DNA of 64,000 bases from Ligilactobacillus ubinensis (GTDB taxonomy: Bacteria; Bacillota; Bacilli; Lactobacillales; Lactobacillaceae), in the NCBI RefSeq assembly GCF_024160875.1, contig NZ_JAIULA010000004.1:1-64000 (forward strand). Reading direction: 5' to 3'. Shown here piece after piece: positions 55,666-64,000 of the stretch. The notes below the pieces were generated by a model, which made no database searches, had not been told where the DNA came from, and saw nothing but the letters and a program-made list of their open reading frames with translations. Positions within the stretch are counted from its first letter, which is position 1. Every line of letters starts with the position of its first letter. A program made the position numbers and the translations under genes.

Positions 55666-57096
55666 CTAAACTATTTGTTTATACAATTCTTCGTAATTTT
55701 CACTAGCTGTCTCCCAACTGAAATCTTGATTCATTGCATTATATTGTAATTTTTTCCATACATCTGGCTTGTTTTTATAAACATCTAATGCTAGTTTTAT
55801 TGCTTCAACCAAATAAAATGACGAGTATTCTTCAAATCCAAACCCTGTACCTGTGTTTTCAATAGGATTGTAAGACTGAACGCTATCTTTTAAGCCACCA
55901 ATTTCATGAACAATTGGCAAAGCTCCATATCGCATAGAAATCATTTGCGAAAGTCCACATGGTTCAAACGCTGAAGGCATCAAAAACATATCACATCCCG
56001 CATAAATCTGCTGAGCTAATTCAATGTCAAATCCAATTTTAACTCCGCATTTATCCGGATATTGTTCATTAAAATATTTAAAGCTATGTTCCAAATCGGG
56101 ATATCCAGTTCCTAACAAAATAAATTGTAAATCAAATTGCAATAAATTATTTAGTTCAGCTACTACCAACTGAAAGCCCTTCTGATAGGTCAATCGACTA
56201 ACAACACCTATTACTGGTACATCTGAACGAACTGGCAAACTAAATATCTTTTGTAGCTCTTTTTTATCACCTAATTTTCCGCTTATATTCTCTTTACTAA
56301 AAGTCGTTTTCAAATTTCTATCAATTGCAGGATTATTTGTTTCATAATCAATTCCATTTAAAATTCCAGAAAGTTTACCACTTTCCATTCTTAAAATATT
56401 ATCCAGTCCACAACCAAAATCTGGAGTCTGAATTTCTTGTGCATATGATGGGCTAACTGTATTTATTCTATCAGCATATAAAATACCTGCTTTCATAAAA
56501 TTTACAGCACCATTAAAACGAATTGTGCCATCATCATAACGATTTGTATCCATACCAAACAAATCTGGCAAAACATTTTTATCGTATTGTCCTTGAAATT
56601 CGAGATTATGCACTGTCAATACTGTTGCTATATTTTGATATGCATTAATCCACTGATACTTTTCTTGTAATAAAAAAGGAATAAACGCTGTATGGTAATC
56701 ATTAACATGTAATATATCAGGAATAAAATTAATTCGTTCCATCATTTCAATCACAGCCATTTGATAAAATGCGAATCGTTCTCCATCATCATAATAACCA
56801 TATAACTCTGGGCGATTAAAATAATATTCATTATCTATAAAATAGTATTTCAGACCATTTAACGTCAAAGTTTTTATTCCACAGTATTGCTTTCTCCAAC
56901 CAACTTGTACTGTATAGTTAAATAAATCGGTCATTTTTTCTTTATATTCCTGTTTTATACCAGTAAAGTATGGCACAACAACCCGTACTTCATTTTCTTT
57001 TTTAGCTAAGTATTTAGGTAGAGCACCTACCACATCACCTAATCCACCAGTTTTAAAAAATGGCACACACTCTGCTGCTGCAAATAATATTTTCAT
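55666..57096 (-). CDS. glgA: glycogen synthase (ADP-glucose dependent)
   Basis: A 476-residue GT5 enzyme that extends alpha-1,4-glucan using ADP-glucose. The ADP-glucose site KTGGLGDVVGALPK is at residues 15-28, VLTVHNLEFQGQ is near residue 165, and the C-terminal GT-B half has VSRLTYQKGFQLV and PSAFEPCGLSQMISMRYGALPIVHEIGGLKDSV with the catalytic Glu. It is 3 nt downstream of glgD. Confidence 0.95.
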   Translation of the reverse strand: MKILFAAAECVPFFKTGGLGDVVGALPKYLAKKENEVRVVVPYFTGIKQEYKEKMTDLFNYTVQVGWRKQYCGIKTLTLNGLKYYFIDNEYYFNRPELYGYYDDGERFAFYQMAVIEMMERINFIPDILHVNDYHTAFIPFLLQEKYQWINAYQNIATVLTVHNLEFQGQYDKNVLPDLFGMDTNRYDDGTIRFNGAVNFMKAGILYADRINTVSPSYAQEIQTPDFGCGLDNILRMESGKLSGILNGIDYETNNPAIDRNLKTTFSKENISGKLGDKKELQKIFSLPVRSDVPVIGVVSRLTYQKGFQLVVAELNNLLQFDLQFILLGTGYPDLEHSFKYFNEQYPDKCGVKIGFDIELAQQIYAGCDMFLMPSAFEPCGLSQMISMRYGALPIVHEIGGLKDSVQSYNPIENTGTGFGFEEYSSFYLVEAIKLALDVYKNKPDVWKKLQYNAMNQDFSWETASENYEELYKQIV

Positions 57097-57099
57097 CTT

Positions 57100-58260
57100 C
57101 TATCCTCCAAATACATCAGCTGTAATATGCTTGTTTTTTTCAATAACTACCGGTTTATCAGTAGTTCCTTCAATTTTAACACCAGGATCTACACGCACAT
57201 TTTTATCTAATATAGCATACTTAATAATTGCATTTTCGCCAATATTAGCACTCCCCATTATTATTGAGTCCTTAACTATCGCACCTGTTTCGACAAGTGA
57301 CCTTCTTGAGATTAAACTATGATCAATTTTCCCTCTGATGATACATCCAGTTGCAAATTGACTTAGACAAATTTCTGACGTAGCTGAAAAATACGTTGCT
57401 ACTTCATTTTTGGTCCTAGTAATTACCTTTTGACTTGAAAATAGTAATGAATTGAACTTTTCTGGATCAAGCATATTCATATTCGCTTTATAATAATTCT
57501 TTATATTGTAAATGTTGCTCATATAACCTGTATATTCATATGCTGAGGCTTTTGCCTTTGTTAACTCACTGATAAGAAATTCCTCGATACTGGTTGAGGC
57601 ACCTGCATTTTGACCAACATAAAGTGCATTTATCAGCCAATCCGTATTAGCAATAAAAAAGCCCATTGCCAAATTATAAATATCATCTTTATCTGATAAA
57701 TCATTAAATTTCTTGGTATCTGTAATTGCTCCATTTTCACTCAACTCTAAAATTTGATCATCATTTGCAATATCTTCACGTTTCACTCGCTTAAAAACGG
57801 CTGTTATCGCATTTTTTTGATTTTGGTGAATTTTTAGAACTGCTCGTAAATCAACGTTTGCTAAAATTTTATTAGATATAAAAACAGTATATGTTGCTTT
57901 TGATTTTTGAAGATAGTCGATTACATCATCAAAATATGTTTTTCCTTCTGCTTTACGTCTTAAAATGTCTTGATAAAAGCTCGTATATTGATAACTTCCA
58001 ATACTATCTAATCCCCATTCTCGACCACCACCCAGATGGTCAAAAATAGATTTTATTCTTCCTTCATTCATAATCATAAAAACATTTTTTATATTAGCAT
58101 TAACTACACTCGATAAAGCAAAATCCATAATTCGATATTTACAATCAAAATATAAAGTTGATAATGGCCGATTACTTGTTAAAGGCAACAGCCCATTATA
58201 CTCATGTTCATTACCAATAATTGCGCACATTTTATTGTTTAATAATTTATTAGTCTTCAT
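57100..58260 (-). CDS. glgD: glucose-1-phosphate adenylyltransferase, GlgD subunit
   Basis: A 386-residue protein with a nucleotidyltransferase fold and a C-terminal left-handed beta-helix. It has diverged from GlgC: the GxGxRL loop near the N-terminus reads [31 protein letters not shown], lacking the Gly/Arg/Lys pyrophosphorylase signature. This is the known GlgD type, which joins GlgC in a heterotetramer as a mainly regulatory subunit. It overlaps glgC by 11 nt, consistent with stoichiometric production. Confidence 0.92.
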   Translation of the reverse strand: MKTNKLLNNKMCAIIGNEHEYNGLLPLTSNRPLSTLYFDCKYRIMDFALSSVVNANIKNVFMIMNEGRIKSIFDHLGGGREWGLDSIGSYQYTSFYQDILRRKAEGKTYFDDVIDYLQKSKATYTVFISNKILANVDLRAVLKIHQNQKNAITAVFKRVKREDIANDDQILELSENGAITDTKKFNDLSDKDDIYNLAMGFFIANTDWLINALYVGQNAGASTSIEEFLISELTKAKASAYEYTGYMSNIYNIKNYYKANMNMLDPEKFNSLLFSSQKVITRTKNEVATYFSATSEICLSQFATGCIIRGKIDHSLISRRSLVETGAIVKDSIIMGSANIGENAIIKYAILDKNVRVDPGVKIEGTTDKPVVIEKNKHITADVFGG

Positions 58261-59392
58261 CTGTTTTCACTCCAATCACTTCAGAGTTTCCCACTACAGC
58301 TATTTCTTTTGTCCCATCAATTTCTGCATTAGCACCAATTACCGCATTTTCACCAATAATTGCCCGACTAATCTTTACATTTTTACCAATTGAAGCTCCT
58401 GGCATTATAACACTATCTTTAATAGTAGAACCTTCTTTAACTTGAACATTAGCTGCCAATATACTGTGTTCAACTTTTCCCGCTACAAAACATCCATCGA
58501 CTACCATTGAATCATTTACCGTAGCTGTTTGCGTAATAAACTGAGGTGGAGCAATTGGGTTTTTTGAATATATACGCCAGCTTTTATCTCTAATATTTAA
58601 ACCTCCTTTATCATCAATGAATTCCATATTTGCTTCCCATAAGGAGTCAATCGTACCAACATCCTTCCAGTATCCTGAAAAATTGTATGCAAAAACATTA
58701 TCTCCACTTTGAATATATGCCGGGATAACATTTTTACCAAAATCAACCATTGGTACATTTTTTGTAAAACCATTAATTAAAACTTCTCTTAGTCTCGACC
58801 AATTGAAAATATAAATACCCATGGATGCATGATTACTTTTTGGTTCAGTTGGTTTTTCCTCAAATTCAATGATGCGATTATTTTCATCTGTATTCATAAT
58901 TCCAAATCGACTAGCCTCATCCCAGGGCACATCAATAACAGCAACGGTGAGTGCCGCGTTTTTTTCTTTATGTACTCGCAGCATATCTTCATAATCCATT
59001 TTATAGATGTGATCTCCTGACAAGACTAATAAATATTCTGGATTTATGCTATCAATATAATCAATATTTTGATAAATCGCATGTGCTGTCCCCTCAAACC
59101 ATTTACTTCCTTCTTTACTTGAATATGGTTGTAAAATTGTTACTCCAGAATCTAAACGGTCTAAGCCCCAACTTGCACCATTTCCAATATGATTATTTAA
59201 TACCAGAGGTTGGTACTGTGTAATAACACCAATGTTACGTACTCCCGAATTAACACAATTGCTCAAGGTAAAATCAATAATCCGGTATCTTCCCCCAAAT
59301 GGTACAGCTGGTTTAGCAATATTTTGAGTTAATTTTTTCAAGCGTGATCCCTGACCACCAGCTAAAATCATCGCAAGCATTTCATTTTTCAT
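58250..59392 (-). CDS. glgC: glucose-1-phosphate adenylyltransferase, catalytic subunit
   Basis: A 380-residue enzyme making ADP-glucose from ATP and glucose 1-phosphate, the committed step of glycogen synthesis. Residues 8-22 are the pyrophosphorylase signature [15 protein letters not shown], then [38 protein letters not shown] (catalytic Asp) and [13 protein letters not shown] (substrate contact). The C-terminal beta-helix has hexapeptide repeats. It starts 47 nt downstream of glgB. Confidence 0.96.
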   Translation of the reverse strand: MKNEMLAMILAGGQGSRLKKLTQNIAKPAVPFGGRYRIIDFTLSNCVNSGVRNIGVITQYQPLVLNNHIGNGASWGLDRLDSGVTILQPYSSKEGSKWFEGTAHAIYQNIDYIDSINPEYLLVLSGDHIYKMDYEDMLRVHKEKNAALTVAVIDVPWDEASRFGIMNTDENNRIIEFEEKPTEPKSNHASMGIYIFNWSRLREVLINGFTKNVPMVDFGKNVIPAYIQSGDNVFAYNFSGYWKDVGTIDSLWEANMEFIDDKGGLNIRDKSWRIYSKNPIAPPQFITQTATVNDSMVVDGCFVAGKVEHSILAANVQVKEGSTIKDSVIMPGASIGKNVKISRAIIGENAVIGANAEIDGTKEIAVVGNSEVIGVKTDED

Positions 59393-59439
59393 AACAACAG
59401 ATGGACATTATCCATCTCACACCTCTCTTCTATGATTTT

Positions 59440-61365
59440 TCAAATCAAATTACTGCGAGAATCCTTACGTATATTAATCTCATTCGGTTTTAAAATGATT
59501 GTCCCAAGCGCTGGAACTGTTGTAGTAATTGAATTTGTGAATTCTTTAAAAGCAACATCCTCAGAAACACTGTTTGTATTATGCCTTGTCCAAGTTCCAC
59601 CAAATTCTTTCATTTCCGTATTAAGTACTTCAGTATATGTACCTGAATATGGCACTCCAATTCTAAATGCACGCCTTTCAACAGGTGTTAGATTCATTGC
59701 AATAATTAGAAAATCCTTTTTTCTTTTTCCATGACGTATAAATGTTAGTACAGTTGCATCGGCATTATCTGCATCAATTACTTCTAACGTATTCTCCTTG
59801 TCATCTAGCTCCCATAAAGAACGATTTTCATGATAAAAATTATTGAGTGCTTTAGTAAACATCTGCATTCTATTATTCATATCATCTTCTAGATCAGACC
59901 ATTCAAGCTCGCTATCATATTTCCATTCTAGAAACTGACCCCACTCACTTCCCATAAAAAGCAATTTTTTCCCTGGATGTGTCGCTTGATAAGTATATAG
60001 TGTTCGTAATTGAGCAAATTGCCGATAGCGATCTCCCCACATCTTATGCATCAAACTCTTTTTGCCATGAACTACCTCATCATGTGAAAGAGGTAAAATA
60101 AAATTTTCTGACATTCTATACATCCATGAGAAAGTTAATAAATTTAAATGATACTTCCGATAAATTGGATCCATTTCAAAAAACTTTAAAACGTCATTCA
60201 TCCAGCCCATATTCCATTTATAGTCAAACCCCAAAGTCCCATTTTCTAAAACACCAGTAACTTTTGTATCAGCTGAACTTTCTTCGGCCATTGTAATTAC
60301 CTTAGGATGTTTTAGTTTTATAACACTATTAAATTTGCGCAAAAAATGCCAGCCTTCTAAATTGCGATTATCACCTTCACTATTAGGCTTCCAAGGCCCT
60401 AAATCATAATCTAAATAAATCATATTAGAAACTGCATCAACTCTTAAACCATCAAGATGAAATGTTTCAATCCAATATAATGCACTTGAGATTAAAAACG
60501 ATTGTACTTCTGGTTTTCCCAAATCAAAATTCAGTGCTCCCCAACCAACATTATTTGCACGATCGATATCTTCATATTCAAATGTCGCTGTTCCATCATA
60601 ATAAGATAGTGCATCATCATTGCGGCAAAAATGTCCTGGGACCCAATCTACAAGAACACCAATATTTTCTTTATGACATGTATTAACAAAGTCCTTAAAG
60701 TCATTGGGTGTTCCAAAAAAAGATGAAAGTGCATAATAGCCTATTAACTGATATCCCCAAGAAGCACCTAAAGGATGTTCCATCAATGGCATAAACTCAA
60801 CATGTGAGTATCCCATCTTTTTTAAATACGGAACTAATTCCCGCGTTAAATCTTTAAATGTAAAGGGTATTCCATTTGCATGTTTTTTCCATGAACTCAT
60901 GTGTACCTCATAAATGTTAAGTGGTCTCTCAAAATAATTGGAGCGTTTTTGCCTTCCTCGCCATAAACCATCATTCCATTTATATACAGCATCATCACTT
61001 ATTACCGCTGCATCATTAGGTCTTCTTTCAAAGACATGTGCAAACGGATCAATTTTAAATATTTCACGCCCATTTTTTTGTTTTACATTGTATTTATATA
61101 ACTGGCCAATTTTAGGTAAATCTGTAAAAACATACCAGACACCTGTACTACTTTTTTGCATTAAGATACCTGGTTTTTCCCAGTCGTTAAAATCACCTAC
61201 AACTGAAACTTGCTGTGCATTCGGTGCCCAAACACTAAATAAATAGCCTTTTTTCCCATTTCTAACAATCTTGTGAATTCCAAGAGTTCTATCAAGATGG
61301 AAATTTTCACCTGTAGCAAATGTTGCTAAACTTTTTATAAATTCTGTTTCATTAATTTCACTCAC
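59440..61365 (-). CDS. glgB: 1,4-alpha-glucan branching enzyme
   Basis: A 641-residue GH13 branching enzyme that makes alpha-1,6 branches. An N-terminal CBM48 domain (residues about 20-115, [21 protein letters not shown]) precedes the catalytic barrel with [22 protein letters not shown] (nucleophile Asp), TMAEESS (Glu) and [17 protein letters not shown]. The start is GTG 61365 with AAGGAGGT upstream. First gene of the glg operon. A short ORF, ATG-AAT-TGG-TTA-TAA, precedes it by a few tens of bases. Confidence 0.95.
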   Translation of the reverse strand: MSEINETEFIKSLATFATGENFHLDRTLGIHKIVRNGKKGYLFSVWAPNAQQVSVVGDFNDWEKPGILMQKSSTGVWYVFTDLPKIGQLYKYNVKQKNGREIFKIDPFAHVFERRPNDAAVISDDAVYKWNDGLWRGRQKRSNYFERPLNIYEVHMSSWKKHANGIPFTFKDLTRELVPYLKKMGYSHVEFMPLMEHPLGASWGYQLIGYYALSSFFGTPNDFKDFVNTCHKENIGVLVDWVPGHFCRNDDALSYYDGTATFEYEDIDRANNVGWGALNFDLGKPEVQSFLISSALYWIETFHLDGLRVDAVSNMIYLDYDLGPWKPNSEGDNRNLEGWHFLRKFNSVIKLKHPKVITMAEESSADTKVTGVLENGTLGFDYKWNMGWMNDVLKFFEMDPIYRKYHLNLLTFSWMYRMSENFILPLSHDEVVHGKKSLMHKMWGDRYRQFAQLRTLYTYQATHPGKKLLFMGSEWGQFLEWKYDSELEWSDLEDDMNNRMQMFTKALNNFYHENRSLWELDDKENTLEVIDADNADATVLTFIRHGKRKKDFLIIAMNLTPVERRAFRIGVPYSGTYTEVLNTEMKEFGGTWTRHNTNSVSEDVAFKEFTNSITTTVPALGTIILKPNEINIRKDSRSNLI

Positions 61366-61749
61366 AGCAATACCTCCTTACGTTGTTATAACCAATTCAT
61401 TAAGATAACCCCCTATTTATATAATAACATATTTCACTGAATTTATGTGTATCTTCTAATTTTTATATATTTATATGTATTCGCTTTCTATCACTTGTTT
61501 ATAACGTTTTCTTTCAAATATAAATTTTTAAACAAAAACCTAAAAATTACAATACTTTTATAATAAAACGTTTTAAAAACAAGAAAATTAATTTAAACTA
61601 AAAAATATTCTTTTATTAATGTAACAATTACAATGACACAATAAACCGGTTTAGATGCTGAATTTACACTTTACGTACAGTGCAAAAGTAAAATAAAGAG
61701 CTTACCAGTAAAATCCAAATACGCTAATTTTAACTACAATTTTTAAAAG
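61366..61749. other. non-coding region upstream of glgB
   Basis: About 380 nt of very AT-rich DNA. It must contain the glg promoter, but no single -35/-10 pair stands out. Two cre-like sequences are seen: 61475-61490 (15 of 16 positions of WTGNAARCGNWWWCAW on the minus strand) and a weaker one at 61499-61512. A palindromic AAAACGTTTT lies at 61565-61574. No ORF of note. Confidence 0.5.
61475..61490 (-). promoter_or_regulatory. cre-like site upstream of glgB
   Basis: The minus strand reads TAGAAAGCGAATACAT, matching 15 of 16 positions of the cre consensus WTGNAARCGNWWWCAW. It lies about 115 nt before the glgB start. CcpA control of glycogen synthesis has been described in lactobacilli, and the ccpA gene is in this window. 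Confidence 0.55.
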
Positions 61750-61751
61750 AA

Positions 61752-61979
61752 AAGATTTCTATTATAAGTCCCTGAGTTTTCAAAACATATTCAGCTAACA
61801 GATTGCTTGATAAGTCGTTTTATTTTTCTAATTCACATATACCATTGCACTGTGAGTATTCATCTAGAAGATAAAGCTTAGGAACTATTCAAAAAATTAA
61901 ATCTCTATCCAAAAAGCATTTGAATTGGTTGATGCCACCTGAGATTTATTCATGTAAAGTATTGTATTTAATTAGATAA
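61752..61979 (+). pseudogene. decayed IS30-family transposase fragment
   Basis: One frame, with stops at 61773 and 61872, reads VFKTYSAN..LLDKSFYFSNSHIP then, after the second stop, IQKIKSLSKKHLNWLMPPEIYSCKVLYLIR. This follows the C-terminal part of IS30 transposases (NGKEF..., VYFADPHSPWQRG, INNRPRKCLNWLTPYEVF...LHLI). The middle RGTNENTNGLLREFFPKG part is shortened. No intact ORF or inverted repeats remain. An old insertion relic. Confidence 0.6.
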
Positions 61980-62015
61980 TTCATGGTATTACTCTCATTT
62001 TTATGAACAGATAAA

Positions 62016-62056
62016 ATAAAAAAAGGATTTAGTCTCTTAAAAAGACTAAATCCACT
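62016..62056 (-). terminator. terminator of the tRNA-Asn gene
   Basis: On the minus strand GGATTTAGTCT (62053-62043) pairs with AGACTAAATCC (62035-62025), followed by T7. Confidence 0.88.
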
Positions 62057-62076
62057 TCTACTCTATTTGTACTCTA

Positions 62077-62148
62077 CTGCTCAGGCTGGGATCGAACCAG
62101 CGACCTCTTGATTAACAGTCAATTATTCTACCGCTGAACTACTGAGCA
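62077..62148 (-). tRNA. tRNA-Asn (GTT)
   Basis: A 72-nt cloverleaf on the minus strand. The acceptor stem is TGCTCAG/CTGAGCA with G as discriminator. The D arm is GTTCAGCGGTAGAA, the anticodon loop CTGTTAA carries GTT, and the T arm is GCTGGTTCGATCCCAGC. No CCA is encoded. A terminator follows directly. Confidence 0.95.
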
Positions 62149-62203
62149 ATTATCAATCAATATAAATTATTTTATCATATAATATTATTAATTGCAAAAC
62201 TTT

Positions 62204-62512
62204 TTAAGCAATATGATTCTCGCGTAATATATTAGCTAGAATTTCTTGAGCTTCTGGAGTTTTTTTCCATTCATCAAAATGATCCATTTTCTCAGTTGGC
62301 ATTTCAAAATTCGAATTAATATATTCCTCATACTTAATTACATTCGTTGAACGTGGAATATTCAACTGTAAAATTCGAACGCTCTTTATAAAACCACGTA
62401 CAGCTGCTAATTCTGCTCTGCCATTTTGAACCATATTAGAAACTTCAAAATAATTACTTCCATCATTACGGGTTATTTCCTCAATTAAAGTTAGTATTTC
62501 ATCGCTTTTCAA
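62204..62512 (-). CDS. hypothetical protein, small and soluble
   Basis: A 102-residue protein of unknown family, mostly helical and slightly acidic, ending in WKKTPEAQEILANILRENHIA. The start is placed at TTG 62512, 10 nt after GGAGGG (62528-62523). The open frame continues upstream to GTG 62599, which would add a hydrophobic N-terminus. However, that stretch contains a perfect promoter (TTGACA, 17 nt, TATAAT), so the apparent membrane segment is not translated. It is a single gene. Confidence 0.65.
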   Translation of the reverse strand: MKSDEILTLIEEITRNDGSNYFEVSNMVQNGRAELAAVRGFIKSVRILQLNIPRSTNVIKYEEYINSNFEMPTEKMDHFDEWKKTPEAQEILANILRENHIA

Positions 62513-62558
62513 CAGTTTTTGTCCCTCCATATAAATAATATAAAAGTTAACACTGCAA

Positions 62559-62587
62559 ATTATACAAAGAATTATAATATATGTCAA
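62559..62587 (-). promoter_or_regulatory. promoter of the hypothetical gene at 62204
   Basis: On the minus strand a perfect TTGACA (62587-62582), 17-nt spacer and perfect TATAAT (62564-62559). The predicted start site near 62552 lies about 25 nt upstream of GGAGGG. Confidence 0.82.
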
Positions 62588-62606
62588 AATTAAAATCACA
62601 ATACAA

Positions 62607-62637
62607 AACCACTGTAATAAGCTTTATTACAGTGGTT
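62607..62637. repeat. perfect inverted repeat upstream of the hypothetical gene
   Basis: AACCACTGTAATAA and TTATTACAGTGGTT are exact inverted copies separated by GCT. The repeat lies 20 nt upstream of the -35 box at 62587. On the minus strand TTTT follows, so it could act as a weak terminator, but no minus-strand gene lies close upstream. Operator is the other option. Confidence 0.6.
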
Positions 62638-62713
62638 GGCATAAGAGAGAAAGAGAATTGATTAGAAGGTAAATTAGTTCTTAAATACCTTACTTCTATA
62701 ATATACTATTCTT

Positions 62714-62727
62714 TGTAAGCGTTGTCA
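62714..62727 (+). promoter_or_regulatory. cre site (perfect consensus)
   Basis: TGTAAGCGTTGTCA matches all 14 positions of the cre consensus TGWNANCGNTNWCA. It ends 24 nt before the -35 box of the promoter at 62752, so its centre is about 66 nt upstream of that start site. This upstream placement resembles CcpA-activated promoters more than repressed ones. Confidence 0.78.
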
Positions 62728-62751
62728 AATTTTTTAAGTGATTTTATTTTC

Positions 62752-62780
62752 TTGTTACTAGCTGCTTTAAACATTATAAT
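62752..62780 (+). promoter_or_regulatory. promoter of the small membrane protein gene
   Basis: TTGTTA (62752-62757), 17-nt spacer and perfect TATAAT (62775-62780). The start codon follows 39 nt later. Confidence 0.75.
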
Positions 62781-62818
62781 GAAAATAGCATCTATATTGA
62801 AAGGGTAATAACGTTACT

Positions 62819-63064
62819 ATGATTAATAAATTACAATTCAAAACTAGTCTACTTCTTGGTTTTATATTAACAGTCCTTCATCTTCTGTTAATTACGCTTC
62901 AAGGTGGAGATTCATTTAATAACTTTTCGACTATTTTACTTTTCTTTCATACTAACTTTTGGTTCTTACCAATATTATTGTTATTCCTACAATTTATAAT
63001 TATTAGTTGCAGTCTATATCTAATATTTAGAATAATTAGCTTTTTACTAAAACGGTTCAAATAA
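62819..63064 (+). CDS. small two-helix membrane protein, unknown function
   Basis: An 81-residue hydrophobic protein with two predicted TM helices (residues about 8-28 and 46-72) joined by a short polar loop, and a basic C-terminus (LLKRFK). GAAAGGG lies 13 nt before the ATG, a long spacing. It has a good promoter and a perfect cre site upstream, so it is likely to be a real, carbon-controlled gene. No family recognised. Confidence 0.6.
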   Translation: MINKLQFKTSLLLGFILTVLHLLLITLQGGDSFNNFSTILLFFHTNFWFLPILLLFLQFIIISCSLYLIFRIISFLLKRFK

Positions 63065-63121
63065 AAAGTGAGTAGAATAAAGTGACATTAGCTAAAAAGT
63101 ACTAACATCACAAAGTAAATA

Positions 63122-63226
63122 TCTAGTTTAAATGGTTAAGCACAGCTTTTTTGTCTTTTGGTCCACATTTTAGCAAATATTCGAAAATACAAATAGTCCG
63201 GGATTTTTGTCCCGGACTATTATTTA
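63122..63226 (+). repeat. dispersed hairpin-ended element, copy 3
   Basis: Starts TCTAGTTTAAATGGTTAAGCAC, continues GTCTTTTGGTCCACATTTTAGCAAATATTCGAAAATAC and ends in the perfect hairpin AATAGTCCGGGA/TCCCGGACTATT (63192-63221). It shares both ends with copy 2 and the TTAAGCAC and GTCTTT...ATTTTAGCA blocks with copy 1. It lies between the small membrane protein gene and glmM, which converge on it. The hairpin may terminate either. Confidence 0.65.
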
Positions 63227-63249
63227 AATTATTCAATAATTAATACTAA

Positions 63250-64000
63250 TTACTTAATTCCCATTTCTTTTTCAACAACATCTACTATTTCCATTACATA
63301 TTCATGAACTTTTTCTTGGGTCTGAGCCTCTGCCATAATTCGTAGTAAATCCTCTGTTCCACTTGGACGTACTAAGACGCGACCTTCATCCCCCATTTTT
63401 TCTTCTACACGAGAAATAGTCTCTTGAATCACTTTATTGTCTAATGCCGCTTTTTTATCTGTTACACGCACATTAACTAATTCCTGTGGATAAGTAACTA
63501 CTTCTTCAGCTAGCTTCGAAAGAGGTTTTCCTGTCTGTTTAATTATATTTAATAACTGTAATGCAGTTAACATTCCATCGCCTGTTGTATTAAAGTCTAA
63601 GAAAACAACATGTCCAGATTGTTCCCCGCCAAGGTTGTATCCATTTTTGCGCATCTCCTCAACAACATAACGATCGCCAACTTTTGTTTTTACAGAATTT
63701 AAATCGTGGCTTGCCATTGCTTTATAAAGTCCAATATTACTCATAACTGTTGTTACTATAGTATCCTTTTTTAATCTACCACGTTGACTAAGATACTTAC
63801 CGCAAATATACATTATTTTATCGCCATCAACTACATTTCCTTTTTCATCAATAGCAATACATCTGTCACCATCACCATCAAATGCCACTCCCACTTGAGC
63901 TTCTTGTTCAACCACAAATTTTGAAAGTTCCTCTGGATGAGTTGACCCAACATTTTTATTAATATTAATTCCATCTGGATTAGTTGCCATCGTTACAAAA
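63250..64000 (-). CDS. glmM: phosphoglucosamine mutase, C-terminal part (runs off window)
   Basis: The 3' part of an alpha-D-phosphohexomutase. [18 protein letters not shown] is the metal-binding DGDGDR loop, [25 protein letters not shown] is the sugar-specificity loop with the GEQSGH typical of GlmM, and [19 protein letters not shown] is the phosphate-binding loop. It converts glucosamine 6-phosphate to glucosamine 1-phosphate for cell-wall precursor synthesis. The frame is open to the right edge, so the N-terminal half with the phosphoserine lies outside the window. Confidence 0.95.
   Translation of the reverse strand, partial: FVTMATNPDGININKNVGSTHPEELSKFVVEQEAQVGVAFDGDGDRCIAIDEKGNVVDGDKIMYICGKYLSQRGRLKKDTIVTTVMSNIGLYKAMASHDLNSVKTKVGDRYVVEEMRKNGYNLGGEQSGHVVFLDFNTTGDGMLTALQLLNIIKQTGKPLSKLAEEVVTYPQELVNVRVTDKKAALDNKVIQETISRVEEKMGDEGRVLVRPSGTEDLLRIMAEAQTQEKVHEYVMEIVDVVEKEMGIK

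Noticed and set aside
61563-61576. AAAACGTTTT palindrome upstream of glgB as a second cre
   Set aside because: It fails the consensus at three positions, including both outer bases; AT-rich chance palindrome is as likely.
62660-62700. AGAAGGTA...TACCTTACTTCT as a second hairpin upstream of the hypothetical gene
   Set aside because: Arms pair only in part, with a shifted register and a long loop; too weak beside the exact repeat at 62607.

Overview
The window reads as chromosomal DNA of a low-GC lactobacillus. The clues are the 5' end of a 16S rRNA gene with lactobacillar sequence, a tmRNA whose tag reads AKNNTNSYALAA, the divergent ccpA-pepQ pair, a comG competence operon, pepD, and a glgBCDAP-type glycogen operon. 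A Ligilactobacillus-like member of the Lactobacillaceae fits best; genus is a guess from memory of 16S, not a search result. The window is almost all core and metabolic genes. The only clear sign of mobile DNA is one decayed IS30-type transposase fragment next to tRNA-Asn.

Layout. 1-483: 16S 5' end (minus) with two tandem promoters. 484-8374: an S1-domain protein, a cyclophilin, a ferredoxin/flavodoxin-NADP reductase, a DedA protein, a yutD-HAD-membrane protein operon, an amino acid permease and a YtxK-like methyltransferase. 8442-12123: the comGA-comGG competence pseudopilus operon with heavily overlapping genes, several starting at TTG. 12274-18178: ribokinase, YebC, VanZ, ccpA/pepQ (divergent), YtxH and DUF948 envelope proteins. 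18356-23203: MscS channel, the acetylase branch of the lysine/diaminopimelate pathway (CBS protein, dapH, N-acetyl-DAP deacetylase) and an aquaglyceroporin. 23308-29283: pepD, an oxidoreductase, an alpha/beta hydrolase, pgi and a GRP-type sugar transporter. 29539-35512: LtaS-like synthase, an FtsX-like permease with a degenerate ABC ATPase, and an OmpR-type two-component system. 35871-36237: tmRNA. 36424-39515: a licT-bglP beta-glucoside PTS operon with promoter, cre site and antiterminator target all visible. 39542-42489: a probable tryptophan ABC transporter (trpXYZ) behind an elaborate leader-peptide attenuator. 42586-46030: RNase H, an ArsR regulator, hemolysin III, DUF1836 and fructose-bisphosphate aldolase. 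46165-51114: the pstS-C-A-B-B-phoU phosphate operon with Pho-box-like repeats. 51354-61365: glgB-C-D-A-P plus a GH13 debranching-type enzyme. 61366-64000: a long gap with the IS30 remnant, tRNA-Asn, two small genes and the 3' part of glmM.

How it fits together. CcpA is encoded here, and cre-like sites lie at bgl, upstream of a small membrane protein gene, upstream of glgB, and over the ccpA promoter itself. Sugar uptake (BglP, GRP transporter), glycolysis (Pgi, Fba) and glycogen storage (Glg) are therefore plausibly under shared carbon control. The most striking item is the leader at 39542-39833. It holds a consensus promoter, a short peptide ORF with one Trp codon, and seven RNA segments in which each neighbouring pair can base-pair. 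This gives two alternating states, one with three stacked terminator hairpins and one with none. A second notable item is a roughly 100-nt element found three times in the same orientation (near 19.4, 20.9 and 63.2 kb), each ending in a hairpin of different sequence.
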